The notes under the pieces are model-generated. The model was given only the letters and a program-made list of their open reading frames with translations. It ran no database searches and was not told the DNA's origin. Both the position numbers and the translations under genes were made by a program. DNA of 64,000 nucleotides from positions 31,802,008-31,866,007 of the forward strand of contig CM049313.1 in NCBI GenBank assembly GCA_026874595.1, read 5' to 3'. Below, in pieces: positions 10,873 to 24,504 of the stretch. The DNA comes from Sipunculus nudus (Eukaryota; Annelida; Sipuncula; Golfingiida; Sipunculidae). Each line of letters opens with the position of its first letter. The stretch's first letter is position 1.

Positions 10873-13599
10873 CTGAGAACATTAAAGGGACATAATCAGA
10901 AGCAATATTATGCCTATTCTTTCACACTATCAGTTCAGCTTTAATTTATACAAAACTTTCCCAGCAAACAATCCTATGCACCGTCTAAGTACCTCTCTTT
11001 GAGCTGTTTAACACCTTGTTAGGGTTTTGCGTGTTTGTAAACACAGTTCACGTGAGTCTGTTCACAATACAAGGTCCGATTTTGTGCATGCGCGACAGAT
11101 ATCTTGCGATGTTTCAGCCAGCGGGAACATGTTTAACATTTTTCGGGCCAAGTCAGTCAGAGCATCTCCTGATTGACTTATAATTTGGCCCAGGCGGTGC
11201 ATGAAGTCCCATGCGCTGTGTTTATGTTGACACCAGGGATCGCGCCCGGTCCACTGTTTTTAACACTCGTGTTCAGGAGTAAGCCAACGGGTTTAGTGCA
11301 AACTTTTGGCAGGTACCAAATATAACTTTATCACTGCCGTTTGCTTCGCAGTTATCAACAAGAATAACATCAAACTATCCAGACTTCATCACTGTGTTAA
11401 ACTTTTACCATTTAAGTCATCACATTGGCCTTTGCTCTCAAGGTCAAGTCACAGTGTTCTTTCAGCGAAATCTGCTCTTTAGCGAGATAACATTCAGAGT
11501 GTTCATAAGATTTTGTTCAACTTGGTAGAAAACAACGACATATAACTCCCTGAAAATGATAAACATTTTGTGACCTTGACCTTAATTTGCAGAATTTATA
11601 GCACTTTTCCCGTTTTGACCACTAACTTTATTTCACTGAAATCCTGTCTTAGGCATATCTTGGCGTGCAAGTTAATTGTTCACATACATGTATTTCATTG
11701 CAAGAGCCCAGTAAGAGATATACTCCGATTCCTTGGCTAAGGCCACGACTTGTGGTAAATTAAGTAAAAGAAATGAAAGGAAAGAGGGAATAAGGAATGT
11801 ACACCACAGACAGGTGGAGAACGCTCAGGTAACTGAACCTCTCCGGTTTCATGGTTTTTTAAAACCAATGGATACTGTGCGGGGAAAGGTCCGGTTTCGT
11901 TTGAATTCAGTTTTTTTATGCACAAAATGGAAAATATGGATCATTGTCCACATATGCCAGCCTGGGGGTGTTGTATTTTCCCATTCCTAATCCAGAGCTG
12001 CTAAGGTACTTCGGCAAATACGAGAGGAAAGTTTGTATAATATACACCGCAACAAAGACGTCTGTAAAAAGGTCCAACAAAATATTGCGCATATCTAGGT
12101 GCCTAGGCCCCCCTGTCTGCCCTTTTGAAGACAAAATGAAATCTGGGATTTGCCTCTCCAAAACCGAGAATGCTGAAAAATATTGCTGTTAATTTTTAAA
12201 TCTCCCTATAATTGCGACAAACCAAGGAAATGAGCAGCGGTAACTTTTACTTCTGTATTCATGAAGCAGGCGCCTGATTATAAAGGAGGCGACATTAATG
12301 TAGAAAACGGATATTGAATTTTGTATAAAGAGAATGCAGATCAATTTTTAAATCAGGCAGATTATCTAGATGTCAACCAATGTATCTCAGCTGCTCCAGT
12401 GTAAACCCGATCTGCCATTACATTTATCGGAATTTTTCATGGGTAAGTTTGCGAATGTACACGCTCTTGTTCCTATCAAATGCACACAAAAAATCAAACA
12501 AACAAAAATCCGGGGGCACAAAGCAGGACCAAGCCTTGTCCACACAGACGACACTCCCGAAGGATGGGTGTCGGAGGTGGACTAGTAATTAAAAAAAATC
12601 TTACTTATTACTGTAGCTCACACAAGAAAGCAAATGCACGACACACAAACACGAGGGAGGGCCATGGAGTAAGGTAAACCTTTCCTTGTCACTGCTGTCC
12701 CGTCTGCGTTCTTATTGAACAGCCGAGTGTAGTAACAATGGGTGTCTCTGGACAACTTAATTCCATCGCTGGAGTTTTATATCCGTACCCATGTGTTTTG
12801 TCTTCTGAATCATCAATATTGGATGGACCTTTTCTGACCATTATACCCTAGTGATAACATAAACGAGGACAGTTTGAATATTTTATGACCGATAAGACCA
12901 CGAGGGTCCGATTGGGGACAAGATATTTCAATAGTTATTACCATAATGAACAATGGCACGATTATTGGATATTTTAATTGCCAAAAGCTGCAGTTAATTT
13001 TCTACTCTTCCAGACCGAACTCCTGAGAAAGGTTCACCAACTAAACTATAGTCTTAGCTCCAATTTATGAAGTGATTCAGCTGTTGCAGACGACAGCAAC
13101 ACGTGGTGCACAGTGGTCACGTGGAAAGCATGCGCAAGTCAGATTTGAAGACTGTACTAGTCATCTGACCGTCTTGTTGGTCTGTTATATATAGCTGAAC
13201 GCATGTAGTCTGACGCCCTCATGGGCTCCCTGCAGCGTCAGTACTGGCGTCAATTGCTGATATTTTTATGTATTCCTACACGTTTTATTATCCCATTATT
13301 CCCAGACCGAACTTCCTGATCCCCAGCAAATTGTCCACACACCTTCTTATGAGGGATCAGACATGAATTCAGTTAAACATATTGAATCTACGATGATCGT
13401 GTCTAGATGGTTTTAATATCTGTGACGAGAATCTGCTATCCACTGTTATTTCCATGATGACTATGTAAAAACAGCATATGCTGTTGTTCTACCCACCTTT
13501 GATTAATGGCCATAGCGCTATCTTGGGAGGGGGTTTTGCCTTACACGAGGCAGTCTTGGTTACCCATGTCTACCAGAACCAAATAAGATAAAACAATCT
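10873..13599. other. Unassigned region
   Basis: No gene recognised. Frames of 60-85 codons at 11733-12192 and 12370-12677 overlap on both strands and in several phases with no conserved motif. CTCAAGGTCAAGTCACAG near 11438 and TGACCTTGACCTT near 11571 resemble family C, but too little remains to call a copy. Confidence 0.45.
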
Positions 13600-15668
13600 A
13601 CCTTCACAGCTGCTGAACGGATTCACAGAGTACCTTCACAGCTACAATAACCTGGAGGGACTCACAGAGTACCTTCACAGCTACAATAACCTGAAGGGAT
13701 TCACAGAGTACCTTCACAGCTACAATAACCTGTAGGGACTCACAGAGTACCTTCACAGCTACAATAACCTGGAGGGATTCACAGAGTACCTTCACAGCTA
13801 CAGTAACCTGGAGGGACTCACAGAGTACCTTCACAGCTACAATAACCTGAAGGGATTCACAGAGTACCTTCACAGCTACAATAACCTGGAGGGATTCACA
13901 GAGTACCTTCACAGCTACAGTAACCTTGAGGGACTCACAGAGTACCTTCACAGCTACAATAACCTGGAGGGACTCACAGAGTACCTTCACAGCTACAATA
14001 ACCTGAAGGGATTCACAGAGTACCTTCACAGCTACAATAACCTGTAGGGACTCACAGAGTACCTTCACAGCTACAATAACCTGTAGGGACTCACAGAGTA
14101 CCTTCACAGCTACAATAACCTGGAGGGATTCACAGAGTACCTTCACAGCTACAATAACCTGGAGGGACTCACAGAGTACCTTCACAGCTACAGTAACCTG
14201 GAGGGACTCACAGAGTACCTTCACAGCTACAATAACCTGGAGGGATTCACAGAGTACCTTCACAGCTACAATAACCTGGAGGGACTCACAGAGTACCTTC
14301 ACAGCTACAATAACCTGGAGGGACTCACAGAGTACCTTCACAGCTACAATAACCTGGAGGGATTCACAGAGTACCTTCACAGCTACAATAACCTGGAGGG
14401 ATTCACAGAGTACCTTCACATCTACAATAACCTGGAGGGACTCACAGAGTACCTTCACAGCTACAATAACCTGGAGGGACTCACAGAGTACCTTCACAGC
14501 TACAATAACCTGGAGGGACTCACAGAGTACCTTCACAGCTACAATAACCTGAAGGGATTCACAGAGTACCTTCACAGCTACAATAACCTGTAGGGACTCA
14601 CAGAGTACCTTCACAGCTACAATAACCTGTAGGGACTCACAGAGTACCTTCACAGCTACAATAACCTGGAGGGATTCACAGAGTACCTTCACAGCTACAA
14701 TAACCTGGAGGGACTCACAGAGTACCTTCACAGCTACAGTAACCTGGAGGGACTCACAGAGTACCTTCACAGCTACAATAACCTGGAGGGATTCACAGAG
14801 TACCTTCACAGCTACAATAACCTGGAGGGACTCACAGAGTACCTTCACAGCTACAATAACCTGGAGGGACTCACAGAGTACCTTCACAGCTACAATAACC
14901 TGGAGGGATTCACAGAGTACCTTCACAGCTACAATAACCTGGAGGGATTCACAGAGTACCTTCACATCTACAATAACCTGGAGGGACTCACAGAGTACCT
15001 TCACAGCTACAATAACCTGGAGGGACTCACAGAGTACCTTCACAGCTACAATAACCTGGAGGGACTCACAGAGTACCTTCACAGCTACAATAACCTGGAG
15101 GGAATCACAGAGTACCTTCACAGCTACAATAACCTGGAGGGAATCACAGAGTACCTTCACAGCTACAATAACCTGGAGGGATTCACAGAGTACCTTCACA
15201 GCTACAATAACCTGGAGGGACTCACAGAGTACATTTACAGCTACAATAACCTGGAGGGACTCACAGAGTACCTTCACAGCTACAATAACCTGGAGGGACT
15301 CACAGAGTACCTTCACAGCTACAATAACCTGGAGGGAATCACAGAGTACCTTCACAGCTACAATAACCTGGAGGGAATCACAGAGTACCTTCACAGCTAC
15401 AATAACCTGGAGGGACTCACAGAGTACCTTCACAGCTACAATAACCTGGAGGGATTCACAGAGTACCTTCACAGCAACAATAACCTGGAGGGATTCACAG
15501 AGTACCTTCACAGCTACAATAACCTGGAGGGATTCACAGAGTACCTTCACAGCTACAGTAACCTGGAGGGACTCACAGAGTACCTTCACAGCTACAGTAA
15601 CCTTGAGGGACTCACAGAGTACCTTCACAGCTACAATAACCTGGAGGGATTCACAGAGTACCATCACA
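13600..15668. repeat. 39-bp minisatellite, about 53 copies, with 687-codon frame
   Basis: The unit contains CACAGAGTACCTTCACAGCT and ACAATAACCTGGAGGGACT, 39 bp. Because 39 = 3 x 13 and the array has no indels, the minus strand is open from 15667 to 13604 as a 13-residue repeat (VLCESLQVIVAVK). The most frequent variants fall at GACTC/GATTC (GAG/GAA on the minus strand) and GGAGG/GAAGG/GTAGG (CTC/CTT/CTA), which are synonymous in that frame. ACAATAAC/ACAGTAAC changes Ile to Thr. Rare variants (CTTCACATC at about 14415 and 14961) recur at a 546-bp offset, showing a 14-unit higher-order duplication. I see no signal peptide, domain or splice context, so I call it a repeat rather than a gene. Confidence 0.95.
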
Positions 15669-17030
15669 GTGGTATCTTCATTTTGATCATCAGACCTTGA
15701 AACACACTGTCTTAGGAGAATTTTTTTTCAGTTCACAGGCTAAAGCACAGCAACAAAACTTACTTATGGTTCACTGTATCCCTTACAGGAGCATATTCGT
15801 GCGATGTATACCAGGGAAACAACAAACAACAAGCGGATAAAGTCAGACGTGTAATGTGATGACGGATCATGTAGCGACACATCTTGCAAAACGGATGAGG
15901 CCGGGCAGGTCAAGTTTTTCAAAAGGAGTGAAAATAAGCTTTGAATTATTGCTTTGCAAAAATATGCACATTCAGGAGCGAATGATAGAACTCTCACAAT
16001 TCAAGTATAAACATAGTACCGCTGCTTCCTCTTTCACAGGAAGCAAGAAGAATTAATGTTATCATTCATATATATATATATATATATATTTATATACATA
16101 TATATATATATATATATTAATCCGCATAAAAAGGAATTTTACCTCAATAGACTATCAGCTTGGCGTCGGCCACACAGGTTCACACAGCTGCTTAAAACGC
16201 TTTCTTCACAAAAAGCAGTACGTGTGATATTATAATTATTTTATTTCAATAATTTGATTCAGATAGTACACTGAGACCAGTAGAAGGAGACCTTTGATAT
16301 AACATAAATTGGACTGGGGCAAGCGGTTCATTGGGCCTAGCTTTCTGGGACATCTCCTTTCACCTCGATCCGCAAGTGGTAGGACATAAAAGTCATCCGT
16401 TATATTCCACCGTGGCGGTGTTAAGACCTTTGGTTACGTCGCGCCTTGAGGGAACGCTCGGCATTACTTACATGATCAAGTTTGGAATAAATTTGGCTGT
16501 TTGTGTCGATAGTAATGTTTCAAAGTCTCCAGGAAGCTGATCTTGAAGATACTTACTAGTGAAGAATTCTAAAAAAGGTTTAAAATGGTTAGAAGTAACC
16601 ATGCATTTAAGGGTTCCAAGGTCTCTGGGGGAATATTTCACTTACAAGATCGTAGGTGAAGAGAGTTTATATACGAGAAAAATAGCAACTAGAAAACCTG
16701 CTGTCATTTGTCTTCCTCTGGAAATATAGGTACAGCTTCAGAACAAGGAGGTAATAAGTGGCTTCTCATCTCAAATGCACAGAACCAGTACAGTTCCTAG
16801 AAATAGCACCAGTCAATTAATGGCATGCATACATCTAAGAAATAATTAAATGTTCATTTCAATTGGCCAGTCACTGGTATAGGGGTGAACACGACCAAAA
16901 TGAGGGGAGAGAAATATGAATGCAAAATGTACAATTTTTGCATTTCTTTATTTCTGTGCAAAAACATACAAGTTCAATCGTTGACCGTATTTACCTGGTG
17001 AGGATGCACCTGTCCTGTTTGGCTACTCAT
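15669..17030. other. Unassigned sequence between arrays
   Basis: No gene recognised. Contains an interrupted (TA)n tract at 16069-16118. A 69-codon frame at 16331-16540 has no identifiable feature. Confidence 0.45.
16069..16118. repeat. (TA)n microsatellite
   Basis: Alternating TA with two interruptions. Confidence 0.9.
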
Positions 17031-20000
17031 GCCACTCAACTGAGTGGGAAGTCTGTGATATCAAGATGACATCACACGGATCTCACTCCACTAAGTGGGT
17101 AGTCTCAGTATGTGATATCCAGATGACAGTCGCCCAGATCTCACTACACTTTGTGGGTTGTCTGTGATATCCAGATGACAGTCACACACATCTCACTCCA
17201 CTTAGTAGGTAGTCTGTGATATCCAGATCACAGTCACACAGATCTCACTCCATTTAGTGAGTAGTCTGTGATATCCAGATTACAGTCACACACATCTCAC
17301 TCCACTTAGTAGGTAGTCTGTGATATCCAGATTACAGTCACACAAATCTCACTCCATTTAGTGAGTAGTCTGTGATATCCAGATGACAGTCACACACATC
17401 TCACTCCACTTAGTAGGTAGTCTGTGATATCCAGATGACAGTCACACAGATCTCACTCCATTTAGTGAGTAGTCTGTGATATCAAGATCACAGTCACACA
17501 GATCTCACTCCACTTAGTGAGTAGTCTGTGATATCCAGATGACAGTCACACACATCTCACTCCACTTAGTAGGTAGTCTGTGATATCCAGATTACAGTCA
17601 CACACATCTCACTCCATTTAGTGAGTAGTCTGTGATATCCAGATCACAGTCACACAGATCTCACTCCACTTAGTGAGTAGTCTGTGATATCCAGATGACA
17701 GTCACACACATCTCACTCCACTTAGTAGGTAGTCTGTGATATCCAGATGACAGTCACACACATCTCACTCCATTTAGTAGGTAGTCTGTGATATCCAGAT
17801 TACAGTCACACAGATCTCACTCCATTTAGTGAGTAGTCTGTGATATCTAGATCACAGTCACACAGATCTCACTCCATTTAGTGAGTAGTCTGTGATATCC
17901 AGGTGACAGTCACACATCTAACTCCACTTAGTAGGTAGTCTGTGATATCCAGATTACAGTCACACACATCTCACTCCACTTAGTAGGTAGTCTGTGATAT
18001 CCAGATCACAGTCACACAGATCTCACTCCATTTAGTGAGTAGTCTGTGATATCCAGATGACAGTCACACACATGTCACTCCACTTAGTGAGTAGTCTGTG
18101 ATATCCAGATTACAGTCACACACATCTCACTCCACTTAGTAGGTAGTCTGTGATATCCAGATCACAGTCACACAGATCTCACTCCATTTAGTGAGTAGTC
18201 TGTGATATCCAGGTGACAGTCACACACATCTCACTCCACTTAGTAGGTAGTCTGTGATATCCAGATTACAGTCACACAGATCTCACTCCATTTAGTGAGT
18301 AGTCTGTGATATCCAGATGACAGTCACACACATCTCACTCCACTTAGTAGGTAGTCTGTGATATCCAGATTACAGTCACACAGATCTCACTCCACTTAGT
18401 GAGTAGTCTGTGATATCCAGATGACAGTCACACACATCTCACTCCACTTAGTAGGTAGTCTGTGATATCCAGATTACAGTCACACACATCTCACTCCATT
18501 TAGTGAGTAGTCTGTGATATCCAGATGACAGTCACACACATCTCACTTCACTTAGTAGGTAGTCTGTGATATCCGGATTACAGTCACACAGATCTCACTC
18601 CACTTAGTAGGTAGTCTGTGATATCCAGATGACAGTCACACAGATCTCACTCCATTTAGTGAGTAGTCTGTGATATCCAGATGACAGTCACACACATCTC
18701 ACTCCACTTAGTAGGTAGTCTGTGATATCCAGATGACAGTCACACATATCTCACTCCACTTAGTAGGTAGTCTGTGATATCCAGATGACAGTCACACATA
18801 TCTCACTCCACTTAGTAGGTAGTCTGTGATATCCAGATGACAGTCACACATATCTCACTCCACTTAGTAGGTAGTCTGTGATATCCAGATGACAGTCACA
18901 CACATCTCACTCCACTTAGTAGGTAGTCTGTGATATCCAGATGACAGTCACACATATCTCACTCCACTTAGTAGGTAGTCTGTGATATCCAGATGACAGT
19001 CACACACATCTCACTCCACTTAGAAGGTAGTCTGTGATATCCAGATGACAGTCACACACATCTCACTCCACTTAGTAGGTAGTCTGTGATATCCAGATTA
19101 CAGTCACACACATCTCACTCCACTTAGTAGGTAGTCTGTGATATCCAGATCACAGTCACACAGATCTCACTCCATTTAGTGAGTAGTCTGTGATATCCAG
19201 ATTACAGTCACACACATCTCACTCCACTTAGTAGGTAGTCTGTGATATCCAGATTACAGTCACACAAATCTCACTCCATTTAGTGAGTAGTCTGTGATAT
19301 CCAGATGACAGTCACACAGATCTCACTCCACTTAGTAGGTAGTCTGTGATATCCAGATGACAGTCACACAGATCTCACTCCACTTAGTAGGTAGTCTGTG
19401 ATATCCAGATGACAGTCGCCCAGATCTCACTACACTTTGTGGGTTGTCTGTGATATCCAGATGACAGTCACACAGATCTCACTCCACTTAGTAGGTAGTC
19501 TGTGATATCCAGATCACAGTCACACAGATCTCACTCCATTTAGTGAGTAGTCTGTGATATCCAGGTGACAGTCACACATCTAACTCCACTTAGTAGGTAG
19601 TCTGTGATATCCAGATTACAGTCACACAGATCTCACTCCACTTAGTAGGTAGTCTGTGATATCCAGATCACAGTCACACAGATCTCACTCCATTTGGTGA
19701 GTAGTCTGTGATATCCAGATGACAGTCACACACATGTCACTCCACTTAGTGAGTAGTCTGTGATATCCAGATTACAGTCACACACATCTCACTCCACTTA
19801 GTAGGTAGTCTGTGATATCCAGATCACAGTCACACAGATCTCACTCCATTTAGTGAGTAGTCTGTGATATCCAGGTGACAGTCACACACATCTCACTCCA
19901 CTTAGTAGGTAGTCTGTGATATCCAGATTACAGTCACACAGATCTCACTCCATTTAGTGAGTAGTCTGTGATATCCAGATGACAGTCACACACATCTCAC

Positions 20001-21285
20001 TCCACTTAGTAGGTAGTCTGTGATATCCAGATTACAGTCACACAGATCTCACTCCACTTAGTGAGTAGTCTGTGATATCCAGATGACAGTCACACACATC
20101 TCACTCCACTTAGTAGGTAGTCTGTGATATCCAGATTACAGTCACACACATCTCACTCCATTTAGTGAGTAGTCTGTGATATCCAGATGACAGTCACACA
20201 CATCTCACTCCACTTAGTAGGTAGTCTGTGATATCCGGATTACAGTCACACAGATCTCACTCCACTTAGTAGGTAGTCTGTGATATCCAGATGACAGTCA
20301 CACAGATCTCACTCCATTTAGTGAGTAGTCTGTGATATCCAGATGACAGTCACACACATCTCACTCCACTTAGTAGGTAGTCTGTGATATCCAGATGACA
20401 GTCACACATATCTCACTCCACTTAGTAGGTAGTCTGTGATATCCAGATGACAGTCACACATATCTCACTCCACTTAGTAGGTAGTCTGTGATATCCAGAT
20501 GACAGTCACACATATCTCACTCCACTTAGTAGGTAGTCTGTGATATCCAGATGACAGTCACACACATCTCACTCCACTTAGTAGGTAGTCTGTGATATCC
20601 AGATGACAGTCACACATATCTCACTCCACTTAGTAGGTAGTCTGTGATATCCAGATGACAGTCACACACATCTCACTCCACTTAGAAGGTAGTCTGTGAT
20701 ATCCAGATGACAGTCACACACATCTCACTCCACTTAGTAGGTAGTCTGTGATATCCAGATTACAGTCACACACATCTCACTCCACTTAGTAGGTAGTCTG
20801 TGATATCCAGATGACAGTCACACAGATCTCACTCCATTTAGTGAGTAGTCTGTGATATCCAGATTACAGTCACACACATCTCACTCCACTTAGTAGGTAG
20901 TCTGTGATATCCAGATTACAGTCACACAAATCTCACTCCATTTAGTGAGTAGTCTGTGATATCCAGATGACAGTCACACAGATCTCACTCCACTTAGTAG
21001 GTAGTCTGTGATATCCAGATGACAGTCACACAGATCTCACTCCACTTAGTAGGTAGTCTGTGATATCCAGATGACAGTCACACAGATCTCACTCCACTTA
21101 GTAGGTAGTCTGTGATATCCAGATGACAGTCACACATATCTCACTCCACTTAGTAGGTAGTCTGTGATATCCAGATGACAGTCACACACATCTCACTCCA
21201 CTTAGTAGGTAGTCTGTGATATCCAGATGACAGTCATACAGATCTCACTCCACTTAGTAGGTCATCTGTGATATCAAGGTTACAA
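17031..21285. repeat. 52-bp minisatellite, about 82 copies
   Basis: The unit contains CTCCACTTAGTAGGTAGTCT, then GTGATATCCAGATGACAG, then TCACACACATCT. Two subtypes alternate through much of the array: CTTAGTAGGTAG and TTTAGTGAGTAG. A third variable site reads ATGACAG, ATTACAG or ATCACAG. A 2-bp deletion (CACACATCTAACTCC) occurs at 17911 and again at 19573, and TAGAAGG at 19021 and again at 20683, both 1662 bp apart. Segments of about 1.57 kb (roughly 17850-19415 and 19512-21077) are therefore near-identical higher-order copies. A divergent unit with CGCCCAGATC occurs at 17131 and 19417. Confidence 0.96.
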
Positions 21286-21365
21286 AGATCGGAGACTGTG
21301 TATGTGTGAGAGCGGTCAATGTGACCTCTCGTGCATTTTATTCTCCGGTAAATTAGAGATTAAGG

Positions 21366-22790
21366 AATAATATAACGGACAATGGGTGGATCTATGGAAA
21401 ATGGTGGAGTTACATGGCGGATAACGGGTGGCTTGGTGAATAATGCAGGAGTGATCTGACGGACACTAGGTGGCTCGGTGAAAAAAGCTGGAGTTAAATG
21501 ACGGAAGTTGGGTAGCTCTATGGATAATGCTGGATTTATGATGGACAGTGGGTGGATCGGTGAATAATGCTGGAGTTATGACGGACGATGGGTAGCTATA
21601 TGTATAATGCTTGATTTATGATGGACAGTCGGTGGATCGGTGAATAATGCTGGAGTTATGACGGAAGATGGGTAGCTCTATGGATAATGCTGGATTTATG
21701 ATGGAGAGTGGGTGGATCGGTGAATAATGCTGGAGTTATGACGGACCCTGGGTAGCTCGATGGAAAATGTTATATGATGGACCCTGGGTGACTCGGTGAA
21801 TAAAGCTGAACTTCTATAACGGACAATGGGTGACTCGGTGAATAAAGCTGGACTTATATAACGGACAATTGTTTCCTCGATGAATAAAGCTGGACTTATA
21901 TAACGGAATATGGGTGACTCGGAGAATAAAGCTGGACTTCTATAACGGACAATGGGTGACTCGGTGTATAAAGCTGGACTTCTATAACGGCCACTGGGTG
22001 ACTCAGTGAATTTGGCTGGACTTATATAACGGACAATGGGTGACTCGATGAATAAAGCTGGACTCATATAACGGACAATGGGTGACGCGGTGAATAAAGC
22101 TGGACTTATATGACGGGCAATTGTTTCCTCGATGAATAAAGCTGAACTTATATAACGGAATATGGGTGACTCGGAGAATAAAGCTGGACTTCTATAACGG
22201 ACAGTGGGTGACTCGATGAATAAAGCTTGACTTATATAACGGAAATTGGGTGACTCGGTGAATAAAGCTGGACTTATATAACGGACAATTGTTTCCTCGA
22301 TGAATAAAGCTGAACTTATATAACGGAATATGGGTGACTCGGAGAATAAAGCTTGACTTCTATAAGGGACAAGGGGTAACTCGGTGAATAAAGCTTTACT
22401 TATATAACGGACAGTGGATTACTCGATGAATATAAAGCTGGACTTATATAACGGACAATGGGTGACTCGATGAATAAAGCAGGACTTATTGACGGACAAT
22501 GGGTGACTCCGTGAATAAAGCTGGACTTATATAACGGACAATGGGTGACTCGATGAATAAAGCAGGACTTATTGACGGACAATGGGTGACTCCGTGAATA
22601 AAGCTGGACCTGTATAACGGACAATGGGTGACTCCGTGAATAAAGCTGGACTTATATAACGGACAATGGGTACCTTGATGAATAAAGCGTAACTTATATA
22701 ACGGACAGTGGATGACTCGATGAATATAAACCTGGACTTATATAACGGAAAATGGGTGACTCGGTGAGTAATGTTTGAGTTAATTTACAC
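21366..22790. repeat. 42-bp minisatellite, about 33 copies
   Basis: The unit contains AACGGACAATGGGTGACTCG, then GTGAATAAAGCTGGAC, then TTATAT. The first third (21366-21780) is more diverged (GATGGACAGTGGGTGG, TGCTGGAGTTATG), and later copies are more regular, so the array grew from the 3' side or was homogenised there. The 14-residue minus-strand frames (SPALFTESPIVRYI) are by-products of a unit divisible by three and are broken by indels. Confidence 0.94.
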
Positions 22791-24504
22791 ATCAGCGACC
22801 CGTAAACTTTGTTTAGCACCAATAGTGAAATATGCTACGTAATAGCCGGGAATGATTTTTCCGTTTATCTGTTGAATATTTTAGTTTTTTTCTCTGCTTA
22901 ATCACATAATTCTGTCAAGCATTTACAAGAGAAACCTGACGCATGTTTGGGAATCCCAAGTTTCTGATTAATTGGTCACATTGGTAACCATGGCATGTGT
23001 CATCAGATGCATGTCATGAGTATTTATATCAATTAAGTCTGCTTGACATGGATCTAATTATCTCCGTCATTACACCAATCATCATGACTGGTCGGACAGT
23101 GACGATCAGTGAACATAGTTCATACTCCATGCATTACGAATCAGCATTCACACGTCGCAAGTCAGTGGCAGGAAAAATATTGATATAGCATATCCCGGGG
23201 ACTACTTATTCACACAATTCAGCCACAGTTCACCTTCTCTTGATAAAGGTGTGTGCAAACGTCCGTGCATGGCGATGTCAATTGGTGCGTTCTATAAGAT
23301 TCTAGTATAGAAAAAAAATATTTAGCTCAGTGAGATTTTCATAGCAATGTACGTAGGTTAAGCTTGGGAAATGTGTTCAGATTAGTGTTGGTTCTGATAA
23401 TACAATTATAAATAGTCTTGTCTTGAAATAAAGGAACCAGTTTTGCATTTTTCAGTGACATGGATGACATGGAAAGGCAGGATGGGCTTTCGATTTAGAA
23501 TTCATATTCGACATTTTCGGTAACCTTTATGAACCGAAGAATCAGTTGTAATGCAAAGGTATTTTCAGATGCTCTCTGTGAACTTGCGTTGTTTTGAGTT
23601 TTACGATCTCTCTTTGAACAAAGATTTCCCCGGCTATACAGACACAGAAAATTGCAATCAGCAGGTATATATCTCTGTTAAAAGATAGGTTCTCACTTTG
23701 GTTTGTTAATTTCAGATCTATGGAAGCTAAGTTAATTTCGCCGAGAAACTCTTTTTCCATTTACGTTTGAAACATTTTCAAATGATGTTTTAAACCAGTT
23801 GATTTCCAAACAAACGATACTCTGAAAAAATATTAAGAATTTGTTATTGAGTCTAGTAGGCCTACATTATTCAGTACAGAGAAACGCGTGTATTTTGGAA
23901 CCAGTTAAAATATATTTGTTAATACTCCCATTTAAGTATATTAAACAAAATCAAAGAACAGCTCGCTCCTAGCAGACTCACATTTAAACTTTTGCTTGTG
24001 CAGAACTACAAGAATGTTGAATCTTGACCCAAGATACCTTGAGCAGTTCCAGAACTGTAGGTCTTATATAAAACAAACCCAGCATTATTCACTTTGATCA
24101 ATTAATTGTTCGGTGTACCTAAAATTAATATAATTGTATTGTAGTAATAGAAAAACTTTTATTATATACCAAATTTAGCTGTTTGTTGATGCGGTCTGCT
24201 AAAACCTTACGTATGTACCATGTTTGCCCAGCCTTGCTTTAGTACTTTGTAGTCTATTTCTGTGGCCTGACTTGGCGAAAAGTTTACAGGGATGTAAACT
24301 GAAGTTAAAAGTTAGCATGCATTCCAAATGTGCGTATGCAGAACATAGGCTATGCGTAGGCAGTGCGTATGCAAAAAAGTATAGAGTATACAGTATAGAG
24401 ATACATGAGTAGAGAATTAATCTGCTAGAAGAATACCTTATCACTTCGGCCACAGTGTGAAATTTAGCTATGTGGTCAGTCGTCGTCTGTAAGATTTCTA
24501 ATAG
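22791..24504. other. Unassigned AT-rich sequence
   Basis: No gene recognised. Open frames of 62-105 codons at 23542-23760 and 24199-24516 show no domain. There is no strong repeat structure. Confidence 0.45.

Noticed and set aside
13604-15667. A 687-residue repetitive protein gene on the minus strand
   Set aside because: The frame is explained by a 39-bp unit without indels. There is no signal peptide, domain, flanking exon or promoter evidence. Kept as a repeat, with the coding question listed as a finding.
17031-21285. A CRISPR-like direct-repeat array
   Set aside because: The repeats are contiguous with no unique spacers, and the surrounding sequence is eukaryotic.
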